Of a stretch of 43,012 nucleotides of DNA, positions 35,633 to 43,012 are shown piece after piece; within the stretch, counting starts at the first letter, position 1; every line of letters begins with the position of its first letter. The position numbers and the translations under genes were made by a program. The DNA is from a virus: the IMG/VR virus record IMGVR_UViG_3300006484_000018, positions 1 to 43,012 of that record. One strand, given 5' to 3'. The notes below the pieces were generated by a model. The model saw nothing but the letters and a program-made list of their open reading frames with translations, did no database searches and was not told the DNA's origin.

Positions 35633-36558
35633 AAGAACTTTGGACTGAGGCGTATCGCCCGAAAACACTGGCCGATTATGTGTTTCGCGACGAAAAACAA
35701 AAGCGACAAGTGACCAATTGGGTCAAAGAAGGCACAATTCCGCATCTGCTATTCAGCGGTGGTGCTGGTACTGGCAAGACAACCTTGGCAAAGGTTTTGT
35801 TAAATGAACTAGACGTTGATCCTGGCGATATTATGATTTTGAACGCATCCAACGAAAACAATGTTGATACAATGCGAACAAAGATTATTGGATTTGCCAG
35901 CAGTCTTTCATTCTCTGGTGAGTTCAAATATATTCTATTAGACGAAGCCGACTATCTTTCACCAGCTGCAATGGGCATCCTCAGAAACGTCCTAGAGACT
36001 TACCAGAGCAATTGTCGTTTCATTCTTACGTGTAACTATCCAAATAAGATTATTCCTGCGTTACATTCTCGGTGTCAGGGCTTTCATATTGAAAAACTTG
36101 ACCAAACAGAATTTACGGTTCGCATTGCTACTATTCTTCTAACAGAAGGTGTTGCCTTTCAGCCAGAAGACCTTGATATCTATGTGAAGTCCACGTATCC
36201 TGATCTTCGCAAATGTATAAATATGATACAGCAGAACGTTGATGATGGGACATTACAAGAACCCGGAGGCGGCGAGGGCGGAGAGAGTGACTGGATTCTA
36301 GAATACGTTGGGTTGTTTCAAATTGGTAAGATAAACCAAGCAAGAACACTTATTGTGAGTAAGGCGCGACCAGAAGAATACGAAGGTGTTTTTCGTAAGT
36401 TATATGAAAATCTAGACTGGTTTGGTGTCGATGAATTAACACAAGGTCGTGCGCTATTGACTATTCGTGATGGGCTAGTGAATCATTCATTGGTAGTAGA
36501 TCCAGAAATCAATCTTAGCGCAACACTGATGGAACTACAGTTAATTGTGGAGAAATAA
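35629..36558 (+). CDS. 44: Sliding-clamp loader ATPase subunit, gp44-type
   Basis: The 309-residue AAA+ protein has Walker A GGAGTGKT (44-51), Walker B YILLDEAD (101-108) and the clamp-loader-specific SRC motif in LHSRCQGF (147-149), which supplies the arginine finger. The start KELWTEAYRPKTLADYV is typical of the family. With gp62 (gene at 1563) it forms the loader for the gp45 clamp. A glycine-rich insert (EPGGGEGGESD) separates the AAA+ part from the C-terminal collar. It overlaps the previous gene by four bases and is followed directly by the next ATG. Confidence 0.93.
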   Translation: MKELWTEAYRPKTLADYVFRDEKQKRQVTNWVKEGTIPHLLFSGGAGTGKTTLAKVLLNELDVDPGDIMILNASNENNVDTMRTKIIGFASSLSFSGEFKYILLDEADYLSPAAMGILRNVLETYQSNCRFILTCNYPNKIIPALHSRCQGFHIEKLDQTEFTVRIATILLTEGVAFQPEDLDIYVKSTYPDLRKCINMIQQNVDDGTLQEPGGGEGGESDWILEYVGLFQIGKINQARTLIVSKARPEEYEGVFRKLYENLDWFGVDELTQGRALLTIRDGLVNHSLVVDPEINLSATLMELQLIVEK

Positions 36559-36978
36559 ATGACCATCTACGAGCCAAAAGTAATTATTAGCAACAGTCAG
36601 ATTCAAGATTTTCAGCTTTTGATGGCGCGAGAACTTGCGAACTACATTAGGAGTGAAGATCCGCCGAATCCATTCCGCGGTCCATTGGAATCTTCCGACC
36701 ATGTTAAGATTGCACTCAACAAAACTAATGATTTGAAATATATGGTAGACCATTGGATTTCAGAGATCAAAAATGGTGACGCAGACATAGTATTACTTGG
36801 TGATCCATTTCGGCATGGGTATAGTATGCAGGTAATAAATAAAATTGCGGATGCGTGTGATGTACCTTGTAACTATATTGTTGCGAAAGACTGGATTGTC
36901 TTTTGTCTGAATTTAAAAGATATGACTTCTTTGTATATAAAGGATTCGACCATAATGAAGAAAGAGGCATCATCATGA
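36559..36978 (+). CDS. Uncharacterised protein
   Basis: This 139-residue protein starts immediately after the gp44 stop, with GGAG inside the end of gp44. It contains ISEIKNGDADIVLLGDPFRH and NKIADACDVPCNYIVAKDWI, alpha-beta in style. No named motif is seen. It overlaps the next gene by four bases. Confidence 0.55.
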   Translation: MTIYEPKVIISNSQIQDFQLLMARELANYIRSEDPPNPFRGPLESSDHVKIALNKTNDLKYMVDHWISEIKNGDADIVLLGDPFRHGYSMQVINKIADACDVPCNYIVAKDWIVFCLNLKDMTSLYIKDSTIMKKEASS

Positions 36979-37298
36979 GCGCAAAAGCATATATTATTTT
37001 GCAGCATCTTTTTATTCCTGCACCTGGCGAAAAGACACAAATAAAAAACTGGGGGGAAGTTGGCAAACAACAAATGGTAGAAGAAATCTATTTTGTTACG
37101 CGAATTAAAAAACGATGGTACAGTACTGCGACAACAATTTTAAATATTTCTGAGCGAAAGATTGAAAAAAATACTGCTGAAAATCAAGATTACAACTCCA
37201 TTATTCAGCATATAATGATAAAGTATCCGGAGAAATATAATCAGTTTATTCAAGCATGTAAAAATGGTGGACTAATTAATAAAGGAAATTCACAATAA
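36975..37298 (+). CDS. Uncharacterised protein
   Basis: This 107-residue protein starts at the ATG at 36975 in an ATGA overlap. SAKAYIILQHLFIPAPGEKT is followed by VGKQQMVEEIYFVTRIKKRW and a polar C-terminus. It could be a small structural or DNA-binding protein; I cannot name it. The thymidine kinase start overlaps its stop by one base. Confidence 0.55.
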   Translation: MSAKAYIILQHLFIPAPGEKTQIKNWGEVGKQQMVEEIYFVTRIKKRWYSTATTILNISERKIEKNTAENQDYNSIIQHIMIKYPEKYNQFIQACKNGGLINKGNSQ

Positions 37299-37873
37299 TG
37301 GGTGAATTAGTATTTTATTATTCTTCTATGAATTCAGGCAAGAGCTTATCGTTGTTGTCTAAAAACTATATGCTTGAAGAAAAGGGATTTCATACTGTTA
37401 TTATGAAGCCCGGAATGGATACCAGATCCGCGAATAGCATTTCAACCCGATTAGGCATAGAGAAGTCTTGTATCTCAATATCAAATAACAGACTGGCTAG
37501 TGAATATGTATTGAAAGGTTCATATACACGTCCTGATTTTGTATTGATAGATGAAGCACAGTTTTTAACCAAAGAACAGATATGGGACTTGTCAAACCTA
37601 GTAGATCACTGGGATATAAATGTGTATTGTTATGGTCTTAGAATAGATTGGCAAGGTGAATTTTTCACAGGGTCAGAAGAACTATTTAAGATTGCTGACC
37701 GTCTCGAAACGATTGAAAATCTATGTACGCATTACAAAGGTTTGCCTGCTTACTTTCATATCAAGTTGGGAGGAAGTAATAACGCAGTAGAGATTGGCGC
37801 AGAAGATTTGTATGAATCTGTATCTCGCAAGAAATGGCGAGAATGGTACAGTGAAAGACAGACCGATGAGTAA
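37298..37873 (+). CDS. tdk: Thymidine kinase (type II), altered zinc site
   Basis: The 191-residue protein has P-loop SSMNSGKS (9-16), FVLIDEAQFL with catalytic Glu86, and the lid-type block YCYGLRIDWQGEFF (about 110-123). It phosphorylates thymidine for DNA synthesis. Type II kinases usually carry two Cys-x-x-Cys pairs or their equivalent for a structural zinc. Here only one Cys (Cys143 in NLCTHYKGL) and nearby His residues remain, so zinc binding is probably lost, as in some other members. It follows an upstream small gene by a one-base overlap and is followed by a gene overlapping by eight bases. Confidence 0.9.
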   Translation: MGELVFYYSSMNSGKSLSLLSKNYMLEEKGFHTVIMKPGMDTRSANSISTRLGIEKSCISISNNRLASEYVLKGSYTRPDFVLIDEAQFLTKEQIWDLSNLVDHWDINVYCYGLRIDWQGEFFTGSEELFKIADRLETIENLCTHYKGLPAYFHIKLGGSNNAVEIGAEDLYESVSRKKWREWYSERQTDE

Positions 37874-38321
37874 AATTCAACGAGCCAGGTTTCGCAAGCA
37901 GCATAATATGCCATCTTGGAAAGTCATGGGCAGAGTATCCGAAAAAACGGGACAGGCGTTAAAAAATCTCGTATTGGGTAACGATACCAGCAATATGTCT
38001 TTTATTGTTAACTCTATAACCAATTTACTTTCTGTTCCGATTTACGATATATCAGCAGATTCTTACAGTGGTGAGATTCAAACTGCTTGGAAAAGGTCAA
38101 AGAACTATACTACTGCTGAAGGTATATTTTTTCTTTCAGCCGATGGCGAGGCAACTATAGATTTTATCAGCGATGAAAGTGTTGTGATACGTCCACACCA
38201 AGTTGTTTTCGTTGATGATAGACAGCAGTATAGATTGACATCAAATACTAAAACCCGGCTTATTTTGTTATCTGGTAAATTTTTATGGGATAGCACAACT
38301 CACGCAAATGGGAACCAATGA
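37866..38321 (+). CDS. Cupin-like protein
   Basis: This 151-residue protein starts at the ATG at 37866, overlapping the kinase stop by eight bases. The N-terminus is basic (SKIQRARFRKQHNM). The C-terminal half, EGIFFLSADGEATIDFISDE, then VVIRPHQVVFVDDRQQYRLT, alternates like a cupin barrel, with only one of the usual metal histidines visible. A small-molecule or sugar-binding role is possible. The enzyme class is unknown. Confidence 0.5.
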   Translation: MSKIQRARFRKQHNMPSWKVMGRVSEKTGQALKNLVLGNDTSNMSFIVNSITNLLSVPIYDISADSYSGEIQTAWKRSKNYTTAEGIFFLSADGEATIDFISDESVVIRPHQVVFVDDRQQYRLTSNTKTRLILLSGKFLWDSTTHANGNQ

Positions 38322-38650
38322 TGAAAATTGACCTGCACGGATTGACAGTTCATGGTGGCTGGAAATTATATTGTAAGATGACGCAACTTTGTTATAATGG
38401 TGGCAAGAAAACGCTTACTGTTATTACTGGTCAAGGACAAATGAATACTGAGATTATGGGTTGGGTATCAGCCGACCAGTATGCCAAAAGCGCAAAAAAG
38501 TTGAACGAAGGTGCTTGGCAAATAGAGATTGTGAGCAAGAAAAAAGAAGACAAGAAGCGGAGTGTTACTGATCCAGGATACAAATGTTCGGATGATGTAA
38601 CTCCACTCCAACTTGAAAAGTTACACCGAAAATTCAATGGAGGCAAATAA
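38318..38650 (+). CDS. Smr-domain protein
   Basis: The 110-residue protein is a single Smr domain: IDLHGLTVHGG (4-14) with the D-L-H-G motif and LTVITGQGQM (33-42) with the T-G-x-G motif. A positively charged C-terminus follows. Smr domains of MutS2 and related proteins cut branched DNA, or act on mRNA of stalled ribosomes. The second role would fit the tmRNA and ClpXP genes of this phage, but that link is only an inference. It starts in an overlap with the previous stop. Confidence 0.8.
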   Translation: MMKIDLHGLTVHGGWKLYCKMTQLCYNGGKKTLTVITGQGQMNTEIMGWVSADQYAKSAKKLNEGAWQIEIVSKKKEDKKRSVTDPGYKCSDDVTPLQLEKLHRKFNGGK

Positions 38651-38656
38651 TATAAT

Positions 38657-38896
38657 ATGTATGAAGATACTTGTGAAATACTATGCTTAGACACGAACAT
38701 CTCAAACACTGGAGAGATTCTTGACTTCAAGCCAAACAAGAAGATTGTAGTTAGCATAAACCGCGCGATACAAATAAGTTTGTGGTATGTGGAGAGTAAG
38801 AAAAAATACATTGGTAACTCATCTGGGTTGGAATTTATTACCGATGGACCAAAAGAAGGTGCTGAGTATAAAAATCGTACCCGTGATCGTTATTAA
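38657..38896 (+). CDS. Small uncharacterised protein
   Basis: This 79-residue protein starts seven bases after the previous stop. YEDTCEILCLDTNISNTGEI, then KKIVVSINRAIQISLWYVES, and a basic end. No clear ribosome site or family is seen. Confidence 0.5.
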   Translation: MYEDTCEILCLDTNISNTGEILDFKPNKKIVVSINRAIQISLWYVESKKKYIGNSSGLEFITDGPKEGAEYKNRTRDRY

Positions 38897-38917
38897 CACT
38901 CGACACAGCCTTGAATC

Positions 38918-39055
38918 GTGTTTGCTGAACCGGGCGAGTGTAAATACTGTGATGAACGCAGAGAAGATGGAGATACATTCTTTCCTTCTCACTATGCGTC
39001 ACCGAATTGTCTAAGTGGCAAGTATAGTCACTGTAGTTGTGGAACTTGTTTTTGA
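38918..39055 (+). CDS. Cys-rich small zinc-ribbon phage protein, GTG start
   Basis: This 45-residue protein starts with GTG at 38918; an in-frame stop lies two codons upstream. GECKYCDERREDGDTFFPSH, then YASPNCLSGKYSHCSCGTCF. This is the F-P-S-H-x-A-S, C-x-S-G, H-C-x-C-x-x-C-F pattern of a zinc-binding family widespread in phages and of unknown role. Its stop overlaps the next start (TTGA). Confidence 0.7.
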   Translation: MFAEPGECKYCDERREDGDTFFPSHYASPNCLSGKYSHCSCGTCF

Positions 39056-39369
39056 CTTGGAATTTATTCATAGATGATGAACGCTTCCCACCAGATGATG
39101 GGAAAGAATGGATAATATGCCGAACAAGACCTGAGGTATATGCTGCAATTCATAGCAAGGGCATACCAAGTTATATCAGTTTTGACCATGACCTTGGCGA
39201 AGATGAAGGTACTGGGTTTGATATAGCTAAGATGATCGTTGATATGGATCTTGATGAATATCGTATAATTCCAGAAGACTTTGATTTCTATGTTCACAGC
39301 CAAAATCCAGTAGGTAAGAAAAACATCGAATTGTTGTTGGTTAACTATCTACAATTCAAGCACCGGTGA
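39052..39369 (+). CDS. Cyclic-phosphate-processing receiver-like protein (cREC)
   Basis: The 105-residue protein starts with TTG at 39052 in a TTGA overlap. LFIDDERFPP (paired Asp 8-9), ISFDHDLGEDEGTG (about 42-55), and YVHSQNPVGKKNIELLL (about 80-96) are the cREC landmarks: D-D-x-R, F-D-H-D-L-G and H-S-x-N-P. This receiver-fold family is predicted to process cyclic-phosphate ends on nucleotides or RNA, and occurs widely in phages. It may serve RNA repair, together with the ligase-like fusion at 12209. The activity has not been shown for this member. Confidence 0.78.
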   Translation: MTWNLFIDDERFPPDDGKEWIICRTRPEVYAAIHSKGIPSYISFDHDLGEDEGTGFDIAKMIVDMDLDEYRIIPEDFDFYVHSQNPVGKKNIELLLVNYLQFKHR

Positions 39370-39392
39370 TGTATATACCATATTAAACTATT

Positions 39393-39429
39393 ACTCCCTG
39401 ACATTTTTAGATAAATATGTTAGGGAGTT
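39393..39429 (+). promoter_or_regulatory. Hairpin that hides a ribosome site, with late box in its loop
   Basis: ACTCCCTGACA (39393-39403) pairs with TGTTAGGGAGT (39419-39429) with one mismatch near the middle. The 3' arm includes AGGGAG, the ribosome site for 39434. GATAAATA (39410-39417) lies in the loop, so late transcripts starting near 39423 lack the 5' arm. Confidence 0.7.
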
Positions 39430-39433
39430 TTAT

Positions 39434-40969
39434 ATGAGATTTGCGTTATTGACATTTATCGTTGCCATTGTAATTGCTATGGTAGCGGGTTGGTTTTCAA
39501 TCGTCGGTCTTATGGCGATTTTTGCCGCATCTGCCATTCCAGTGGCAATCATGGCTGGATCATTGGAAGTTGGAAAACTTGTTGCCGCATCTTGGGTATA
39601 TCGGAACTGGAAACGAGCGCCATTCTTATTAAAAACGTATCTTGTGATGGCAACCATCGTATTGATGTTTATTACATCCATGGGAATTTTTGGGTTCCTT
39701 TCAAAGGCGCATCTTGAGCAATCGGCACAGGCAGAACAAGTTGCTGCCCAAGTTATTCGTATAGAAAGAAATATTGAACGTCTTGAGATAGATGCCAACA
39801 GGTTACTTGGTGATATCGCTGATTTGGAATCTGAAACAAGTACGGATGTCGGTAACATACAAGCACAAATAGACGCAGAACAAACACGTATGGATAACGC
39901 ATATTTGCGTATTCAGCCTGCGATTGACGAACAGAATGCAATAATTTCACAAGAGGAATCTTCGGTTGAACGTGAAATCAACATATACTTAACACAGGTC
40001 GAAGAAATTAATACATCATTATCTCTTATCCAAGAGTATATTTCGGCAGGAAATATCGAATCATTACAAGCACTAGTAGGAACAAGGGTAGATGGAAATT
40101 ATGGCAGTGATACTGCTGAGAGAGTTGAAACGTACAGAGAAGAATTAATTTTGCGCAGAGAGGTCGCATCGGCTGAAATATCACAACTGCGAACTACAAT
40201 AGATACTGCTACGATTACGGATGCTCGGTCAGAAATACAAAGATTGCGTGAAATAGCAGAGGGTGAAGTTGCGAGTTCACAAGCCACCATACTTCGCCTC
40301 AGACAAGAATTAGATGAAAGCGCAGAAATTGATAACACAGATGAAGTTATAGGATTACGCACTGTTTATAATTCGGCAATTGAAGAAATAGATGCCTCAT
40401 TAGATGAACAGTTTGCTCTAGAAACAGAAGTAAGACTTTTGGAAGCAGAGATTGGACCAATTAAATATATTGCCGAGTTGGTATATGGCAATGATGATAG
40501 AGACACTATAGATGAAGCGGTTAGATGGTTAATCATTATATTCATTTTCGTGTTTGATCCTCTTGCAGTGTTATTGTTAATCGCTGCCAATTATAGTTTT
40601 TTCCACAGAAATGATCATTCAGACAAGCAAGAAGAAATATTTGACACTATTTTTAAAAAACGCGATACAAATAATTCTGTAGTTTCACCACAATCTGCGG
40701 TAGAAACAGAAGAACAAATATATACTGAAACAGAAAAATCACTTGACAAAAACACCGAAATAGACGATAATAGTATTAATGTATCTGATGAACTACCCGC
40801 GCCAAATATATCAGAAAACATAGATGATTTAGATATGGAAACAATACAAAGAATGATTGACGAAGATGATCCAAATCTAGTTGGACTTGAACGCGAGTTG
40901 GAACGTAGAATAAATACTAATAGAATTTTGATCAACGGTGGTTGGTTAGATGATATTTCAAAAAAATGA
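39434..40969 (+). CDS. Membrane-anchored long coiled-coil protein
   Basis: The 511-residue protein has hydrophobic segments at about 1-20, 22-42 and 69-92, a long coiled coil (about 95-345, for example AQVIRIERNIERLEIDANRL) and another hydrophobic segment near 365-390 (LIIIFIFVFDPLAVLLLIAA). The C-terminus is acidic. The N-terminal block SIVGLMAIFAASAIPVAIMA and LEVGKLVAASWVYRNWKRAP is a pattern conserved in T4-like phages; the role is unknown to me. Membrane topology suggests a large inner-membrane protein with a coiled-coil domain. Translation is probably controlled by a hairpin over the ribosome site. Confidence 0.72.
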   Translation: MRFALLTFIVAIVIAMVAGWFSIVGLMAIFAASAIPVAIMAGSLEVGKLVAASWVYRNWKRAPFLLKTYLVMATIVLMFITSMGIFGFLSKAHLEQSAQAEQVAAQVIRIERNIERLEIDANRLLGDIADLESETSTDVGNIQAQIDAEQTRMDNAYLRIQPAIDEQNAIISQEESSVEREINIYLTQVEEINTSLSLIQEYISAGNIESLQALVGTRVDGNYGSDTAERVETYREELILRREVASAEISQLRTTIDTATITDARSEIQRLREIAEGEVASSQATILRLRQELDESAEIDNTDEVIGLRTVYNSAIEEIDASLDEQFALETEVRLLEAEIGPIKYIAELVYGNDDRDTIDEAVRWLIIIFIFVFDPLAVLLLIAANYSFFHRNDHSDKQEEIFDTIFKKRDTNNSVVSPQSAVETEEQIYTETEKSLDKNTEIDDNSINVSDELPAPNISENIDDLDMETIQRMIDEDDPNLVGLERELERRINTNRILINGGWLDDISKK

Positions 40970-40984
40970 GTTTGAATACTAAAT

Positions 40985-42226
40985 ATGACAAGTAATGATA
41001 TCCATATGTGTTCTTTTTGCGAAAAACACAAAAATCAAGTTGAAACACTGATAGCAGGTAGCGAATGTTATGTATGCAATGAATGTGTTGATTTATGTTA
41101 TAAAATTATACACGATAATTATATAGGATCAGAGATTGATATTTCTGGAACGCCAACGCCGAGTGAAATAAAGGAGGTATTGGACGAATCAGTTATCGGT
41201 CAAGATTTTGCTAAAGAAGTACTTAGTGTTGCTGTATACAATCATTACAAGAGGCTTGCATCAAACGATAATAGTATTAGGATAGACAAGTCAAATATTA
41301 TGATGCTTGGTCCAAGTGGAACAGGAAAAACATTGATAGCAAAGACGATTTCAGAGTTTTTACATGTGCCATTCGCGCAAGTAGATTCCACGTCTCTGAC
41401 TGAATCTGGATATGTCGGAGACGATGTTGAAAACATAATTCAGCGACTACTTGTTGCTGCGGATTTTGATGTTAGCATGACAGAACGTGGAATTATTTTC
41501 ATAGATGAGGTTGATAAAAAAACTAAGAAGGGTGAAAATATTTCAATCACAAAAGATGTTAGTGGCGAGGGCGTTCAGCAAGCGTTGTTAAAGATTGTTG
41601 AAGGAACGGTAGTTCGTGTTCCTCCAGAAGGTGGGCGCAAGCATCCTGGCAAAGAAATGATAGAAGTAGACACACGTAATATATTGTTTATATGCGCAGG
41701 AGCATTCATTGGGCTGGATGATATTGTCCGTAAGCGTATGTATAGTAAAGCCGGAGTTGGATTTGGATCACAGATTGGCGTTAATGAAAAAGTCATAGAC
41801 ATGGAGAAAGATGTGAGATCGGATGATATTATTCAATATGGTATAATTCCAGAGTTGATGGGCCGATTTCCTGTAACAGTTGGATTAAAGGCATTAAACA
41901 AAGATGATTTGATGCGAATACTTATTGAACCAAAACATAACATTATATCACAGTTTAAACATTTGTTCAGCATAGATGGAATTGAACTAATATTTGATGA
42001 TAGCGCGATTGAAGAAATAGCGAATGTCGCTATAAAGTCTAAGACCGGTGCAAGAGAGTTACGTTCTATAGTAGAACGAGCATTACACAGTTTACAATTT
42101 AATTTGCCAACACTGGCAGCAGAAGGAGTTAAAAAAATTATTATCAATGACAATTATATAACAACTGGCGAAAATCCGATACTCATACACGAAAAAGACG
42201 AACCTGTGAGTGTCAACAATGACTAA
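40985..42226 (+). CDS. clpX: ClpX unfoldase
   Basis: The 413-residue protein has all ClpX landmarks: zinc domain Cys9, Cys12, Cys31, Cys34; Walker A GPSGTGKT (109-116); pore loop GYVG (142-145); Walker B IIFIDEVD (170-177); RKH loop (218-220); docking loop VGFG (258-261), where E. coli has IGFG; and GAR sensor 2 (355-357). It should unfold substrates and pass them to ClpP, which this phage also encodes (8618). ClpX recognises C-terminal LAA of ssrA tags, and this phage's own tag ends LAA. It starts 15 bases after the preceding gene and overlaps infC by eight bases. Confidence 0.95.
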   Translation: MTSNDIHMCSFCEKHKNQVETLIAGSECYVCNECVDLCYKIIHDNYIGSEIDISGTPTPSEIKEVLDESVIGQDFAKEVLSVAVYNHYKRLASNDNSIRIDKSNIMMLGPSGTGKTLIAKTISEFLHVPFAQVDSTSLTESGYVGDDVENIIQRLLVAADFDVSMTERGIIFIDEVDKKTKKGENISITKDVSGEGVQQALLKIVEGTVVRVPPEGGRKHPGKEMIEVDTRNILFICAGAFIGLDDIVRKRMYSKAGVGFGSQIGVNEKVIDMEKDVRSDDIIQYGIIPELMGRFPVTVGLKALNKDDLMRILIEPKHNIISQFKHLFSIDGIELIFDDSAIEEIANVAIKSKTGARELRSIVERALHSLQFNLPTLAAEGVKKIIINDNYITTGENPILIHEKDEPVSVNND

Positions 42227-42734
42227 TAGTATTGTCATCAACGCCCAAATTAAATTTTCGTCTCTGCGGGTCATTGAGGAAGACGGCAACCCGTTAGGGA
42301 TAATGTCGTTGACAGAAGCAACACAAGCAGCGACCAGCCGCAATCTTGATTTGATATTAATAACTGATCAGAGTAATCCGCCAGTAGCTAAGATTGCCGA
42401 TGCTAATAAATATCAGTATGAAGTTAAGAAGCGGACAAAGGAGCAGCAGAAAAAAGCAAGACAAGCTGCGGTTGAAATCAAGGAAATAAAGTTGCGTCCA
42501 CAGATCGGCGATCATGATCTTGGTATCAAAATGAACCAAACACAAAAGTTCATAAATAAGAATGCGAAAGTAAAAATAACAATACAACTTCGGGGACGAG
42601 AAATTGAACGAGGCAGGGATGTACTAACTACCATTCTTTCTGAAATTGAAGATCGTCTTGTGAATTTTAAATTTGATCAACCGCTGCAACAGGCGGGCAA
42701 CAGAATAGTAGGTGTAATAATAAAAGATGGCTAA
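42219..42734 (+). CDS. infC: Translation initiation factor IF3
   Basis: The 171-residue protein covers both IF3 domains. N-terminal: NAQIKFSSLRVIEEDGNPLG and ITDQSNPPVAKIADANKYQY. C-terminal: EIKEIKLRPQIGDHDLGIKM and KVKITIQLRGREIERG. IF3 keeps 30S free of 50S and checks the start codon and initiator tRNA. The ATG at 42219 overlaps the clpX stop; a GTG at 42210 is also in frame. Phage-encoded IF3 is unusual. It sits in an overlapping clpX-infC-rpsU cluster, so the three should be co-translated. A role in redirecting initiation to phage mRNAs is inferred. Confidence 0.93.
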   Translation: MTNSIVINAQIKFSSLRVIEEDGNPLGIMSLTEATQAATSRNLDLILITDQSNPPVAKIADANKYQYEVKKRTKEQQKKARQAAVEIKEIKLRPQIGDHDLGIKMNQTQKFINKNAKVKITIQLRGREIERGRDVLTTILSEIEDRLVNFKFDQPLQQAGNRIVGVIIKDG

Positions 42735-42972
42735 TCATTATATTAAAGGCAACGATACGATCCGTGATGCTAAAAGCGGAACAACAGTAACGGTAAAGAA
42801 CGGCAACATTGAAAGAGCATTGCGTCGTTTTAAAAAGCTATGCACGGAAGAAAATATTATCCGTGAGTTCAGAGCAAAGACTGAGTTTGTAGAAAATACA
42901 CGTAAGCGGCGTCTGGCAGAAGCAGCAGGTCGCAATCGCTGGAAGAAACAACAACGTGAAAATAATCAATAA
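42727..42972 (+). CDS. rpsU: Ribosomal protein bS21
   Basis: The 81-residue protein has the bS21 core VTVKNGNIERALRRFKKLCT, then EFRAKTEFVENTRKRRLAEA, including the basic helix region. It has about 20 extra N-terminal residues. bS21 binds the 30S platform near the anti-Shine-Dalgarno and is the ribosomal protein most often carried by phages, where it may replace the host copy to favour phage mRNAs. It overlaps infC by eight bases and follows it in a tight cluster. Confidence 0.93.
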   Translation: MANHYIKGNDTIRDAKSGTTVTVKNGNIERALRRFKKLCTEENIIREFRAKTEFVENTRKRRLAEAAGRNRWKKQQRENNQ

Positions 42973-43012
42973 TAAATCTTGATGATTTAGGTTATATCGC
43001 ACTGTATCAAAG

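Overview
The window is 43 kb of an AT-rich T4-like myovirus genome. The T4 core replication genes are recognisable: the C-terminal end of a UvsW-type helicase, clamp-loader subunits gp62 and gp44, gp61-type primase and gp41-type DnaB helicase. Other phage genes include a PAAR spike tip, several virion-like genes and two DNA methyltransferases. Candidate late promoters carry the box GATAAATA, close to the T4 late box TATAAATA. The host is most likely an alphaproteobacterium. The tmRNA gene is circularly permuted (two-piece), as in alphaproteobacteria and some cyanobacteria and betaproteobacteria; there is a DUF1127 gene; and several transcripts look leaderless.

Layout. 1-6.0 kb: uvsW end, gp62-like gene, a phosphoribosyltransferase, small unknown genes, a miniature DNA polymerase III alpha-like protein, one minus-strand gene and a structural-type gene. 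6.0-7.6 kb: a nuclease plus methyltransferase cassette between 56-bp direct repeats. 7.6-11.0 kb: primase, ClpP and replicative helicase. 11.0-24.7 kb: mostly virion and assembly-type genes (ADP-ribosyltransferase-like protein, nucleotidyltransferase-ligase fusion, holin-like protein, RecB/Cas4-like nuclease, fibre-like protein, PAAR protein, 719-residue protein with eleven-residue repeats). 24.8-30.5 kb: glycosyltransferase, a prkA remnant beside a second methyltransferase, three tiny minus-strand genes, a TET-associated-type glycosyltransferase and peptide deformylase. 30.5-33.4 kb: tmRNA, a secreted beta-barrel-like protein, a short terminated transcript and eleven tRNA-like genes, some with odd architecture. 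33.4-39.4 kb: small early-type genes, gp44, thymidine kinase, Smr protein and a receiver-like phosphoesterase. 39.4-43.0 kb: a membrane coiled-coil protein, then overlapping clpX, infC and rpsU.

The most striking theme is takeover of translation and its quality control. One phage segment encodes a permuted tmRNA whose tag ends in LAA, both halves of ClpXP with catalytic and docking motifs intact, peptide deformylase, IF3, bS21 and about eleven tRNAs. Together these could rescue stalled ribosomes, tag and degrade the products, and bias initiation during infection. Several early-type promoters place the start codon 6-7 nt after the -10 box, which predicts leaderless mRNAs, a class known to be sensitive to IF3.

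All assignments come from reading motifs by eye; no database search was run.
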